Part shown: piece after piece, positions 49,757 through 61,862 of the stretch
Layout: every line of letters starts with the position of its first letter
Position numbering within the stretch: position 1 is the first letter of the stretch
Source: Paramecium pentaurelia
Taxonomy: Eukaryota; Ciliophora; Oligohymenophorea; Peniculida; Parameciidae
Length of the DNA stretch: 64,000 nucleotides
NCBI GenBank assembly: GCA_905183005.1
Contig: CAJJDO010000051.1
Coordinates: forward strand, 468,495 to 532,494
Reading direction: 5' to 3'
Notes under the pieces: generated by a model
The model's database searches: none
The model's input: the letters and a program-made list of their open reading frames with translations, nothing else
Told to the model about the DNA's origin: nothing
Translations under genes and position numbers: made by a program

Positions 49757-50431
49757 TTCAATCTTCAACCATTTAACATCTTCTACAAGTTCGCCCAACC
49801 CAAAAGATACTCTCTATCCTGGTCTTAATTCTCCAAAATAAGGTTAATCGTATTCCATAACCCTCCACTTTGATCTCCATAAAATCGTCCTTAGCCAACC
49901 TTTTTTCAATCTAAAAACGAATATATTACTTAATAATATAATTAAAATTAGAACAGCAATCATGATAGATTATCCAATTATGGCAAACTATAAAATTTTC
50001 CTAGTTTGAATTTGAAAATTCTCAAGAAATTGAGCTTTCAATTTTTAAATCATAAATTTCCTTACCTCAAAAACAAATAGTTTAATCGCTCATACTTGTA
50101 ATCCAAGTTATCCAAATAGGTCAACCTCATTTTTGAGAAACTTAAGCTAACTTTCCTAAAGAAAAATAATTCAGTCATCCTTTAATAGTCCACCCTCTTC
50201 CCACCTTTTAAAGGAAAATTTAAAAAGTAAGAAATTGGAAACTTACCTCATATTGAGCTGATTTCTAATTTTCTAAAATTAAGTCCAATTAAGAAGGGCA
50301 GAATCGATGGCATCAAACTAATATTTGGAAAATGCAAAAACAAAGAGAGGAGGTAAGTACGGACTTTATAGGATAATACTTGATTAATTGACAAAAATGT
50401 AATTTTGTAATTTATTTTAAGATAAAATCAT
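49757..50431 (-). CDS. tentative single-pass membrane protein
   Basis: The minus strand gives a coherent chain of segments if two unusually long introns (about 52 and 65 nt, both AG|GTAAG) are removed: FDAIDSALLNWTQFQKIRNQ, then YQRMTELFFFRKVSLSFSKM, then one TM helix (FAIIGQSIMIAVLILIILLS), then a juxtamembrane basic KKGW and PYFGELRPGQRVSFGLGE. The ATG could be at 50431, but no start or stop is firmly placed; past the KIEI near 49757 the frame runs on into the 3' end of the TPR gene. The plus strand also stays open over part of this region, which lowers confidence. No family recognised. Confidence 0.4.
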
Positions 50432-51427
50432 AAATAATATCATTATATTATTTCAAATAATTGTTAAAAAAAAATACTTCGGTGAGAGATGAAAATAATT
50501 AAATATTCAGAAAAGAATTAATTAATTAAAATTATTTAAATATTTAGACACTTAAGATAAAAAGCACGATTTATAGATTAAATCAGAAGCTTATTATCAT
50601 TAAACTTTCATCTACTATTTTTCTTAATTATTTTATATATATTGGGAAATTCAAAAAGACAATAATAAAATAAAATTAATAAAAGTGCAATTCCCTATAG
50701 TTTTATTTTTATATAATAAAACAATAATTATAAGGTTGTAGCTTTTAATTTAGAATTTATTAATAAGTATTTTAAAAAATTCTAAATTTAATATTTTTTA
50801 ATTAAAAGAAATATTAATTAAAGTCCATACTGATATCATTTTAATGTTATAGGATAACATATATTTAATAAAATAATTAAAAGAATATTTGGACCTCTAT
50901 AATTACAGAACAAGATAAAAAGGGTTCATTCCAGGCTAATAATAAATTTATGAATTGAGAGATGGAAATTAAGTGAATTTAGCCTGTTATATAATAAAAG
51001 TATACCTTTTAAAATTAATGATGATAAATGTAAACGGTGTAATATCATTTTTAAGTAAAATTTTTTAATCCTCTATTTGATCACTTTTTTGCATAGAGGT
51101 ATACATCAGAAATATTCATAAAAGTTTTACTAGATCTCCTTTGATTTAATTACAAGGCTATAGTGAAATAAATTTATTAAAATTAGACTTTAAGAATAAA
51201 TTTTAATCAGATGAAATGAAGTTTTCTTGAAATAGAATAAAATAATTCATATTTAAAATTCTCCATTTTGTGAGTAACAAGGAAAAAAAATTCATGAAAT
51301 CTACACAAAAATCAAGATTATCACAGATCATAAATAAAGATTATAATTTTAGTTCTAATAAATATTCATTTGATAAATATATATTATATTTTGTCAAATA
51401 ATAATTTTTTCTATTAATATCTATTAA
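50432..51427. other. AT-rich intergenic region
   Basis: About 1 kb with A/T runs and no supportable gene. Confidence 0.5.
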
Positions 51428-54172
51428 ATGATTTCAAAATTAATTGAATAATCGTCTTCAATATGCCCTGAAAACATATAATGTAAAAATAAAGAATGTA
51501 ATTTAATGCATCCAAGATGTTTTGCAGGGGTATGTATTAATAATTTAAATGGAAAATGTAAGAAACCTTGCCCTCAAAATTTGAATCATATTGGTAAGGG
51601 TAATTTGAAAGAGAAGCTCTAAATGATTTCAATTAATGGTGTTTTTGTTATTAATTTATGTCCAAAAGTTGATTGTAAAAACAATAATTGCTATTATCTA
51701 CACAGAGATTGGATAAAAAAGAGAAATATTTGCATGAAAAATTTAAAAAATAGTGATGATTGTGAGGGAGAATGTGAAAACAATTAAAAACATTTTGATT
51801 GGGAAGAACTTAGATAAGAAGTGTTAAAAGAATATGAATATAAAAATATAAGCCCAGAAGCAATAACAGATGTAGAGAAAATATATGATTCTTTGGAAAA
51901 ATATTGCCTAAAGTATTTTAAAGGTATTTGCGATTACAAAGGATAATGCCCTAAATTTCATGTAGATTGGGAAAATATTAGAAATGTATCAGCTGATTAA
52001 TTTGAAAGAAAAAAATTGATTCCATGTACTCATAGTTTAAAACCATAATTGCAAAGAATGGATAGCAAATCATATAAAAAGTTAGAATTACGCTTCGATA
52101 AATAAAAACTCTAAAAATTATAAGATGATATTAAAGAAAGAAATATTTTGGATGTTGTATTTATAATGGATTGCACAGGTAGTATGGAAATTTGGATAGA
52201 TTCAGCTAGAGAAAGTATATCATCAATAATTGATATTTTTAACAAGACTGTATCATAAACATTAATTAGAATAGCCTTTGTTGGCTATAGGGATTTTAAA
52301 GACGATAAACATATTTAATATCATGATTTTACAACGGATGTTGACTTGATAAAGTAATTTATCAGTACCCTCGAAGCTACAGGAGGTAATGATCAAGCAG
52401 AAGATGTTGCAGGTGGAATTGAGCAAGTTTTAAAATTGAATTTTTCTAAACATCCTGATAGTATACTTTGCACATTTTTGATAAGTGATGCTCCTACACA
52501 TGGCAAATAATACCATGATAATAAAGTTGAAGATGAACATAATGACGAGATTAAAGATGGTTCTTTGGAAAAACTTATGTAAGTTTTAGATTAAAAAAAG
52601 GTTCCTAATAATTATTTCTTTTGTTGTAAAATAAATGATACTACAAATAAGATGTTTGAAATTATGAAATAAAACTTCAAGAATTTAGAGATAAGTTAAT
52701 TAGAAACATAAGATTTTGCAAATTATGTTTCTATATCCATGATCAAATCTTATAAAAAATCATCAATATTTTTTATGAATGATATTCAATCAAAAACATA
52801 AAGATTTTAGGCACACTTTATTTGGCACAAAGCAATCGAGCCAGTAGAATGCAATAGCAAAAACGAATTAAACTACTTTTCGAATTTTTTAACTTAAATG
52901 GGTAAAAACTAAGTTGGAGGTGATACAATCTTAGAAATAGAAATGAATTAAAAAGTATTGAGTTAGAATGATTAAGGAATGGTATCCTATGTCTTTGAAG
53001 CATTTGACATCAGAAATAATTTGAAAGTTATTATAAAACTTCCAAAAAAAGTTGTAGATTAGTATCAATGTAGGAAAGGCTAAATTGATGAAGATTTAAT
53101 CTAAAATGCTTAAAAAGCATCTTTTGTCAGATATAATTAAACTATAATAGCAAAATAATTAAGTTGTGCATACAGATTACAAACTAAGTCAAACGATAAA
53201 GCACCTCCAATTTTTTATGTAACTCCTATAAAATATACACTTTGTCAGGAATTTATGGGATTAAAAGATCTTTATGCAGAGACTAATATAAATATTAATG
53301 GTCCTTGGGAAAAGATTTCTAATAATACTAATTACATAGATAAGGAGAAGGAAAATTATTCAGCTTTTAGTCATTTTACATATCATTTCACAAATAAAAG
53401 TTTAGTAATTACTGATCTCTAAGGAAAATAAGGAGTACTTTCAGATCCATGCATACATACAAAATAAGTTATTGGATATTTGCGGGATGAAACAAATTAA
53501 GGGATTTTAGGAATTGAAACCTTTTTTTAAACATAACATAGTTAATGTAATGATATTTGCAAGAGTTTAGGATTAAAGAGGAATTGTGATGATTTTAATA
53601 TTCCTATTCCTGGAAAGAGAGCATTCTTAGAAATAAAATAACTTAATCTTCAGAATGTAAATGCTGTTTGTAATGTTTGTGGTGATATTTTCTAAATTAT
53701 ATATGAAGACTATAAAAGTTAAATTGATACTGCTTATACTTGCAAAAGTTGTCTTGAAATTAATGAATTCACTGAAATTTGTGAATGTTGTGGAAATGAA
53801 TTTAAATTTAATCTAAATAGAGTACTAAAATAAGCATTAGATTTAAAAATATGTGATTAGTGTTAAAAAGATTGCTTAGATTAAAGATGCAATTATTGTG
53901 CATAAATTTTATAAAAACAAATTACTTATTGTGAAATGTGCGACAAAAAGTAATAATGTTATTACTGTAAATCAAAGTGTTCCAGAAGAAATGTAAAGTA
54001 AAAAGTTAATGCAACTAATGGAGTATCAATATACTTATGTGAGGAAGCATGCTAATTTTTTTAAAACTTATATTGTTTCAAATGCTTTTCAGAGTTTTCT
54101 TACCAAAGTTGGCCTTCTTAGACGGAGTATATAAAAGGAGAATATATATGCTATAAATGTTAAAACAAATGA
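51428..54172 (+). CDS. VWA-domain alpha-kinase with zinc-binding Cys clusters
   Basis: An intronless 914-codon gene. Residues ~10-200 contain CCCH-like knuckles (CPENIQCKNKECNLMH, CPKVDCKNNNCYYLH, CDYKGQCPKFH). A von Willebrand factor A domain starts near residue 240: VVFIMDCTGSM is the MIDAS DxTxS motif and ATGGNDQAEDVAGG its downstream metal site. An alpha-kinase domain follows: VIIKLPKK with the ATP lysine near residue 537, SLVITDLQGKQG with the catalytic aspartate near 662, LSDPCIHT, and the zinc-binding TQHSQCNDIC. The last ~200 residues are again rich in CxxC pairs. VWA plus alpha-kinase is the layout of Dictyostelium VwkA. It should be an active atypical Ser/Thr kinase. The N- and C-terminal zinc regions are unusual additions. 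Confidence 0.9.
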
Positions 54173-56724
54173 ATTTATTATTATTTATCATTATTTTGCC
54201 TATCTCAATTATTATTTTCATATTAACCCTCTTCAAATAAACAAATTTTTAGAAATTGGTTAAATCATTATCTATTAGTTTGATTATTCATTTGAGGGCA
54301 AGAATAATTAAAAAAATGAAATTTTTAGATTTTCTAGTATATAATATAATTCAACAAGGAGTAAGTTTGTTAAGCTTAGACATTTTAAAAAATTTGTAAT
54401 AATAGTTTAAATTTAAGTCAAATTTGTAAAATTTTTATTTAAAAGCTGTGAATTTATGCATTTAAAAGCAAAAAAATTTTTTATTGAAATCGCTTGAAAT
54501 TTTTCATTTAAGACTTTATAATTTATAAGAGAAGATGAAAATTTATGATTATAATTGTACTGTTAATATCATTGATTTAAAGTTCTAAACTTTAAAAATA
54601 TAGATCTAATGCCTTCACTTTAAAATATTATTTATTTTTGATAAATATATTTACTTATAAATTAGATGTGTCTTATTAAGATAATCACATTTATTCTATA
54701 CTATTCACACTTTAATTTATTTTGATTCAGGTGATAAGTTATATCTTAGTGAATCTGCTTATTTAAATTAATTAATGAAAAGAAGTATTAAAATTTAATA
54801 CCCCTCCCTTTATACATAACCAAATAAATTGAATTAATTGCTGATTTTGATCTTCTAATATATATTATTACAATTAAATATTTAAAGTTCTAATTATAAA
54901 ACTTGTTATATTCAATATTAAACTTTAAATTCTTTCTAATTGACATATTGTGAGGACAAAAGATAAAAAAATTGATTTTGGTCAAATGTATATGATGACC
55001 AAAAATAATCCAAGTAAATTTTAAGCATCGTCAGTTCTTTTAGGAAATTTATTTAGAGTGTTGGATGTTGATATTTCAAATTTATTAATATTCATAGAAT
55101 TTCATTTAAAAAGCTCTTGTTATCTCATTTAAGGTTTCTCCCTTCTATTTTTTGGGAGAGCAGTCTCATCTTCATCACTTTTTCTCTAATTTCTCCCAAT
55201 ATAGACTAAAGATATTTTCTTTTGGGTTTTCATCCCTTAAGTAAACATTTTTATTTTTTAAATCTCAGGTGTGCATTTTGTTAATTTTATCTTGGTGTTT
55301 GTAACTTATTAGGTTATGTTATAAGGGACTCTTTAAAGTGTAGGTATTGAGTGTTTGATGCTTTCACATCTTTTTCTATCCTCTTAATAGAGACTTTTAT
55401 TTATATATCCTCATTTCTGTATATGTGTAGAATTCTTATTAACTTTTTTAAGGATTTCTAAACTTAAAAGCAGTCATACAGACCAATCTACAAGAGAGTA
55501 TTTTGGAAGATCTACTTTCATCTTAATATTAAGAAATTTAATTAAAACTAAAAAATAATTTTAATTATTATTTATAACTATATTTGATTTAAATAGATTT
55601 GATGACCAAAAAATTTCAAGTTATTAGAGTTAGATTTGTTTAAGAAGAACAATGAATACTGTTTTAAATTTCTCAAATTTTATCTTCTCCTCAATTTTCC
55701 TTATGTCTTCTCTGAATTTTGATTACTTTGATGAACATTGCTTCATATACATAAATTATTTTACTTTATAGCAGATATGATTGCAAGAACTAAAAAAAAA
55801 TTTTAAGCATATTTAAATGTAATTATATTTAATTTCTGACAGTTTAAGAATTCTAAGGGATTGAAAAGAAATTTTTTTAAATTAATTTATTATCTAGAGA
55901 TCATATAGAAAAAGGAAAGAGAAGATCAGATAGTCTCCAAAATTAAGGAAAAGGTAGATTGAGTTAAGCAATGTATTTAAAACTAATTAAATTAATTTAA
56001 TTCCAGTTAGGTCACTTATGATGGTGAATATTTAACAGATGGATTGAATTAAGTAATTAGTTTCAAGTGTAAGTTGGCATAAAGGATATATTTTACGAGG
56101 ATGTTGGATTAAAAAAGAATGGATCTTTACACTTTTACTATTTTAATGTCCAAGGTGGAGGATGAATTTTTAATTTCAAAAAAGAAAGTATTTTTAAAGA
56201 AATTTAGACAATAATAAATGTTTTTGATTGAAAAACAATTGTTTCACATGGATTTATGCTAAATATGTAAGTGTAATATAGAAAATGAAATATAAAATTA
56301 TTTCTTATACACATCTCCTTTTCAAACATTCATTTGATAAATTCCAATTACAAATATAAAAATAAATGATTTTTAAATATATTAGCTTCATATTGATATA
56401 ACAAACTAATAATAATAATCCAAATATGGTATAAAAGATCAATCTTTATTTGGATAAAATAATAAATAATCAGATTGAAAAAAGGCAATAAAGAATTTCA
56501 AAATATAAATGTTAATTCTTAATAGACTTTTATAATTAAAAATGCATGAGATTGTCTGAAAATATCTTATAAATTCTAATATTTAATATTTGAAACGATT
56601 TGATCAATAAAATTTTGAAATTTCTCATCCGAGATATCTGTAAAAGGACTTAGAAATATTGAAAATTTAGAACTTGGTTGATCATAAATCTCACTTAAAT
56701 CTAAGATTAATTAGAATATGAGCT
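54173..56724. other. long gene-poor region
   Basis: About 2.5 kb. Around 55860-56160 the plus strand has short charged stretches (KERE, DQIVSKIKEKVD) ending in TGA, and 55100-55400 is less AT-rich, so decayed genes are possible. No intact gene or RNA was found. Confidence 0.4.
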
Positions 56725-57231
56725 AATTTGTCTGCAATCTAAACTATTCCATTAAGATTATTTGATCCAATTGATCATTATTAGAGGATAAACAAAATTA
56801 TTTGTATTTAATCAAGAATTAATTTAAGATTTGCTTTTAAAATAATAATATGATGCAAAAGGATTGATAGCATTGGCAACATTAATAAAAATGAAACAAT
56901 AATTAGTTCCTCCTCCAATAACGAATTTGATGATCATGGGTTGTAGATTATTGGATTAGGCATTCAAAAAAGAAATTTAAAAACTAAGCTCAATATTATA
57001 AGAATAAATTTAAAGAGTTTCAAAAGCTTGCCTCACTAGTTATTACTTTACTAGAGCTGAAAAGTAAATTAAAGAATCCAAGCTTAATTATAGATTTGAA
57101 AATCCTAAGCATACTAATATAAAGTTAATTAAATTCTTAAGAGAAATTTATAAATAGAAATTCGATCGCTTTGATGTATCTTCAAAAAATTAACAATTGA
57201 TTAACATGTAAAATATCAAATTTATTCATCA
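56725..57231 (+). CDS. partial cyclin-like gene or remnant
   Basis: With a 25-nt intron at 56804-56828 (ends AAG) the plus strand reads IPLRLFDPIDHYQRINKII|YLLLKQQYDAKGLIALATLI, then VPPPITNLMIMGCRLLDQAF and IQRVSKACLTSYYFTRAEKQ. This helical pattern is loosely like the PHO80-type cyclins abundant in ciliates (xxDYxxRI...ALIxIxR...HRLLL). The similarity is weak. No start codon is found (the frame is blocked by TGA just upstream), and no stop occurs before the next gene. It is therefore either incompletely modelled or a pseudogene. Confidence 0.4.
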
Positions 57232-57291
57232 TCCTCAAATATTATTAATAGTATTTTATATAAGATTATCATTCATTATTTATTAATTATA

Positions 57292-58572
57292 ATGTGTTCT
57301 TCTATTCATCTTCATATAGGAGGAGCTGGAGTTATGATAGGTGATGAACTATGGAAACTTTATTAAAAAGAATAAACAGACAAAAATGCAAAAATTTATA
57401 ATTACAATGAAAACGATAGTAATTATTTTCCATTAGCTCTATTTATGGATTTAGATGATCGTATGGTAAATGAAGTCAAAAAGAATAAATAAATAAATTA
57501 TAAATCTACCTCCTTTATTACAGGGAAGGAGGATTCGGCAAACAACTATTGTAGGGGTCATTATACAATTGGAAAAGAAATAATGGATAAATGCTTAGAT
57601 TATGTGAGAAAATAAGTGGAAAGTGTTGACAAAATAGATTAATTCATTATTACTTCTGCTTTAAGTGGTGGAACAGGATCAGGTTTTTCTTCATTACTTT
57701 TGGAAAGATTATCTGTTGATTATGGAGTAAAGGTTGAAAAAAATGCATTTTTAATATATCCTTCTCAAGAAATGTCTAACAATACAGTGGATGCCTTTAA
57801 TGCTGTTTTAGCTACTCATATGACCATAGAACATTGCGACTGTGTAGTAATGTTGGATAATTAATCAATGTATAAATCCATAGATTCACAGATTGGTTTG
57901 GATTATGTTGATTATACTCACTTAAATAATTTAGTATCATAATTAATTAGTTCTTACACTGGTCTAAGAAGATTTAGTAAGATAGATAATAAGAAATTAT
58001 TGTCAGAACTCTGTCCCTATCCAAGAATTCATTATGTAATTCCCTCATATGGACCTTTGGCATCTATTAATGATTAAATCAATTAAGAATTAAATGAAAA
58101 ATAACTGATATCATTAATAACAAAACCTGCTTAAAGGTTATTTCAATCAGAAATTAATCCTGAACACATTTGCGCATCCATAGTACATCGTTCTAAACAT
58201 AATAATCAATTTTTTGGTTAATCTGATTTAACTCTTTAAACGATGAGAATTAAACATTAAAATATTCCTAATGTGTATCAATGTTTATCTTAAAATTACA
58301 CATCTATATCAGAGCTTGCTTAATTAAAGTAAACTGGCATATTACTTTCAAATGATGCAAATTTGTTCAATTACTTTGATAAGCTTGGAAAGAAGTATGA
58401 CAAAATCTATTCGAAAAGAGCCTTTGTTCATTGGTTCGTAGGAGAAGGTTGTGAGTCTGGGGAGATGTCAGAGTGCAGAGAAGATTTAGCTGCTCTTAGC
58501 AAAGATTATGAAGATATGACAGATGGAGCAATCCATTCTTGTGAAGTTTTCGATGAAGACGATATTGAATGA
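57292..58572 (+). CDS. divergent alpha-like tubulin
   Basis: An intronless 426-codon gene. The start HIGGAGVMIGDELWKLY matches the tubulin HVGQAGVQIGNACWELY block with Gln-11 replaced by Gly. ALSGGTGSGFSSLL is the tubulin GTP signature (usually GGGTGSG). CPYPRIHYVIPSYGPL and, near the C terminus, AFVHWFVGEGCESGEMSECREDLAALSKDYEDM are typical of the alpha-tubulin side. It lacks a terminal Tyr and the usual Glu-rich tail (ends DEDDIE), lacks a recognisable acetylated-Lys40 loop, and the FDGALNVDLNEF region that carries the alpha-tubulin catalytic Glu254 is rebuilt and shorter (FSKIDNKKLLSEL). It is not a conventional alpha-tubulin; ciliates have such divergent types, whose roles in basal bodies or cortex are inferred. 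Confidence 0.85.
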
Positions 58573-58850
58573 AGTTTGTAGATAGACTATTTAAAATTAT
58601 TTTGATTTTATTAAATTCATTTAACTATTAAGGATAAATAATTTGAAAATATTAATAGTCTTTTGCAAAAAAATTATATTAAGTTTCATTAGAGAAATAA
58701 TATAATCAGAATACTATTAAAATAGAAATTTAATTTGGTATGCAATTAATAATTATTCTATTTAAAGATGCAGTTAATAACTTATTAAAATTCATTATCA
58801 ACATATTCTTAATACTTTATTTCTTTATCATTTTTTGATTATAATCAGTA
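58573..58850. other. short intergenic stretch
   Basis: Between the tubulin gene and the next fragment; AT-rich, nothing identified. Confidence 0.5.
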
Positions 58851-59126
58851 ATGAATTTAAAATTTAACAAAATTTCTAGATTTATTCAACAATAAAAAGA
58901 ATAGGGATGGTATAATGTTAAAGCAAAATATAAATTAAAATGTAGATAAAAAACTAACAGTTAACTACAGAGCATAAAAGTTATAAACAATTAACTTAGC
59001 TTTGATTTTACTTTTGTATAATCCTACTCATTATAACAAAAGTGTAATTAATTTTACATGCTTTTTAGCATTGACTTTATTTTATAATAACTATCATGTA
59101 ACTAGAGGTAAAATTAATAGATTTGA
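58851..59126 (+). pseudogene. gene fragment, weakly like a carboxypeptidase N-domain
   Basis: A 91-codon frame with good composition: FNKISRFIQQQKEQGWYN, SIKVINNQLSFDFTFVQSYS. The last part has the look of the N-terminal beta domain of cytosolic carboxypeptidases (GW..., LxFxFxF). From about 59030 a different frame carries the more protein-like continuation, so a frameshift is likely. No catalytic domain follows. It is called a fragment; the family link is weak. Confidence 0.3.
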
Positions 59127-59481
59127 AGAAGCATTGGAATTTTTCATTGAACTTTTCATAAAATGAGAATATTTTATTGGGAATAAAATTTAATTATTAA
59201 AGTAATTTTAAATAGTGAATAAATTCAATAATCTATTTCGAATTAGATGCAGTGTCGGTGTATTTCTACAAGAATTTTTAATTTAGTAGTGATAATCAAT
59301 TCAATTTAGACTCATTAGATAAATATATAATGCAAAATATACTTGAATTGGTAAATGAGATCATAATATGATGGAAAGAATCTTCATTAGAATATTAAAT
59401 GTAATACTCAATAATAAATATTTGTCTTAATTTCATTCAAATCAAAATATTAAATTATGACAATTAAATGCAGAAACCTTT
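59127..59481. other. gene-free stretch
   Basis: AT-rich, about 350 bp, directly before the duplicated block; nothing identified. Confidence 0.45.
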
Positions 59482-61862
59482 AAATAAATCTAATATTTTA
59501 CTATTTTTATAAGAGTCTTTCCTGCTATTAATATTAATGATGATAAATATAAGCATCATTATTAGTAGACTTTTTTTAGCTATAAGGTAATTAGAATATA
59601 ATATATTAAATTGAGTATGAATGTATTCATTTTTTTGAAAAGTTCTGAATAAAATAAAGATGAAAATAAATTAGCTTAAAAATTATTACAATAAAAATTA
59701 ATAAATAAGGTTGTATTTTAAATAAAATTAGTCAATAATTAAGGTAAATTTAATTTATAAAAATGAAATGTATGCTATTCTTTTTTCTTAAGATTAAAAT
59801 CTTTTCTTACAGTAAAATTATACATATTTGTTTTATTTCTCCAATTCATTTTTGGAATTTAATACTGCTAAATTAAATGATTATATAAGGGTTCTATTTC
59901 TAATAATATTTCTTATTATTCTTAAAATGATTTTTTAGTGTATTTTAATTACACCATTAACTTTTCAAATATGCTCATTATTTATTCTTTGTCATCTCCT
60001 TATTCATCTTTTATTAAATTCCTTATGCTTGTAGAAACTTTTATCTGATCCTTGTTATTATTCATCAATTAAATCACTTCAAGTTTGAAGTTAAGATATG
60101 GCTGTGAATAGTAATGGCGCCAGATTATCAATATGGAATTAATTTAAATCTATAATCTTAGTTTTATACTATATGATCTTATTATTTTGTTCTAAATTCA
60201 AGTTTTTTTCAGCATTTAAATCATCCTAAATTTTTTGGGTTTAATATGATTTATAAAAAGTTGAGGATTTTCCATAAATTAGGGAATCGAAAATCTAATT
60301 TTCTTAATTAAACTTCAGATTACTTTATAAGCCCGTATTTATATATTTTAAGAATTCACTCAATAATTATTTATTTTTTGATGTAATATATAAAAATAAA
60401 TAAAAATACCTATTTTAATATAAAAAATTTTGTTTTGAATATTTTATGTGCTTAATAATAATCATTTTCCTTCATTCTGATTATTCTAGACCTAATTTAA
60501 CTATTTGTTCTATTGGGCTTTTCTGATCATTTGATATTTCTATTAAATCACCACTCATTGTCTTCTTGAATACCTTATCATACAATGTATATTCATGTTT
60601 GCGCAACTTCTCTTCCTTTTTATCCTTCTTTTGCGATTAAAGATTTTACAAAGAATTATCCAATAAGGTAANAAATAAATCTAATATTTTACTATTTTTA
60701 TAAGAGTCTTTCCTGCTATTAATATTAATGATGATAAATATAAGCATCATTATTAGTAGACTTTTTTTAGCTATAAGGTAATTAGAATATAATATATTAA
60801 ATTGAGTATGAATGTATTCATTTTTTTGAAAAGTTCTGAATAAAATAAAGATGAAAATAAATTAGCTTAAAAATTATTACAATAAAAATTAATAAATAAG
60901 GTTGTATTTTAAATAAAATTAGTCAATAATTAAGGTAAATTTAATTTATAAAAATGAAATGTATGCTATTCTTTTTTCTTAAGATTAAAATCTTTTCTTA
61001 CAGTAAAATTATACATATTTGTTTTATTTCTCCAATTCATTTTTGGAATTTAATACTGCTAAATTAAATGATTATATAAGGGTTCTATTTCTAATAATAT
61101 TTCTTATTATTCTTAAAATGATTTTTTAGTGTATTTTAATTACACCATTAACTTTTCAAATATGCTCATTATTTATTCTTTGTCATCTCCTTATTCATCT
61201 TTTATTAAATTCCTTATGCTTGTAGAAACTTTTATCTGATCCTTGTTATTATTCATCAATTAAATCACTTCAAGTTTGAAGTTAAGATATGGCTGTGAAT
61301 AGTAATGGCGCCAGATTATCAATATGGAATTAATTTAAATCTATAATCTTAGTTTTATACTATATGATCTTATTATTTTGTTCTAAATTCAAGTTTTTTT
61401 CAGCATTTAAATCATCCTAAATTTTTTGGGTTTAATATGATTTATAAAAAGTTGAGGATTTTCCATAAATTAGGGAATCGAAAATCTAATTTTCTTAATT
61501 AAACTTCAGATTACTTTATAAGCCCGTATTTATATATTTTAAGAATTCACTCAATAATTATTTATTTTTTGATGTAATATATAAAAATAAATAAAAATAC
61601 CTATTTTAATATAAAAAATTTTGTTTTGAATATTTTATGTGCTTAATAATAATCATTTTCCTTCATTCTGATTATTCTAGACCTAATTTAACTATTTGTT
61701 CTATTGGGCTTTTCTGATCATTTGATATTTCTATTAAATCACCACTCATTGTCTTCTTGAATACCTTATCATACAATGTATATTCATGTTTGCGCAACTT
61801 CTCTTCCTTTTTATCCTTCTTTTGCGATTAAAGATTTTACAAAGAATTATCCAATAAGGTAA
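59482..61862. repeat. perfect 1,190-bp tandem duplication split by one N
   Basis: 59482-60671 and 60673-61862 are the same sequence; every part I compared was identical, including the homopolymers. A single N at 60672 separates them. Identity in such AT-rich non-coding DNA plus an N at the junction points to two contig ends overlapping in assembly rather than to a biological tandem repeat. Confidence 0.9.
60472..60671 (-). pseudogene. truncated copy of the 3' end of the zinc-finger gene
   Basis: Within the first copy of the duplication, the minus strand carries the last ~65 codons of the gene at 61663-62853 (KKDKKEEKLRKHEYTLYD to the TGA) and then runs into the N. It is very likely an assembly duplicate, not a second gene. 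Confidence 0.8.

Noticed and set aside
59482..60671. Biological segmental duplication
   Set aside because: Apparent perfect identity in AT-rich spacer plus an N at the junction fits assembly overlap better.
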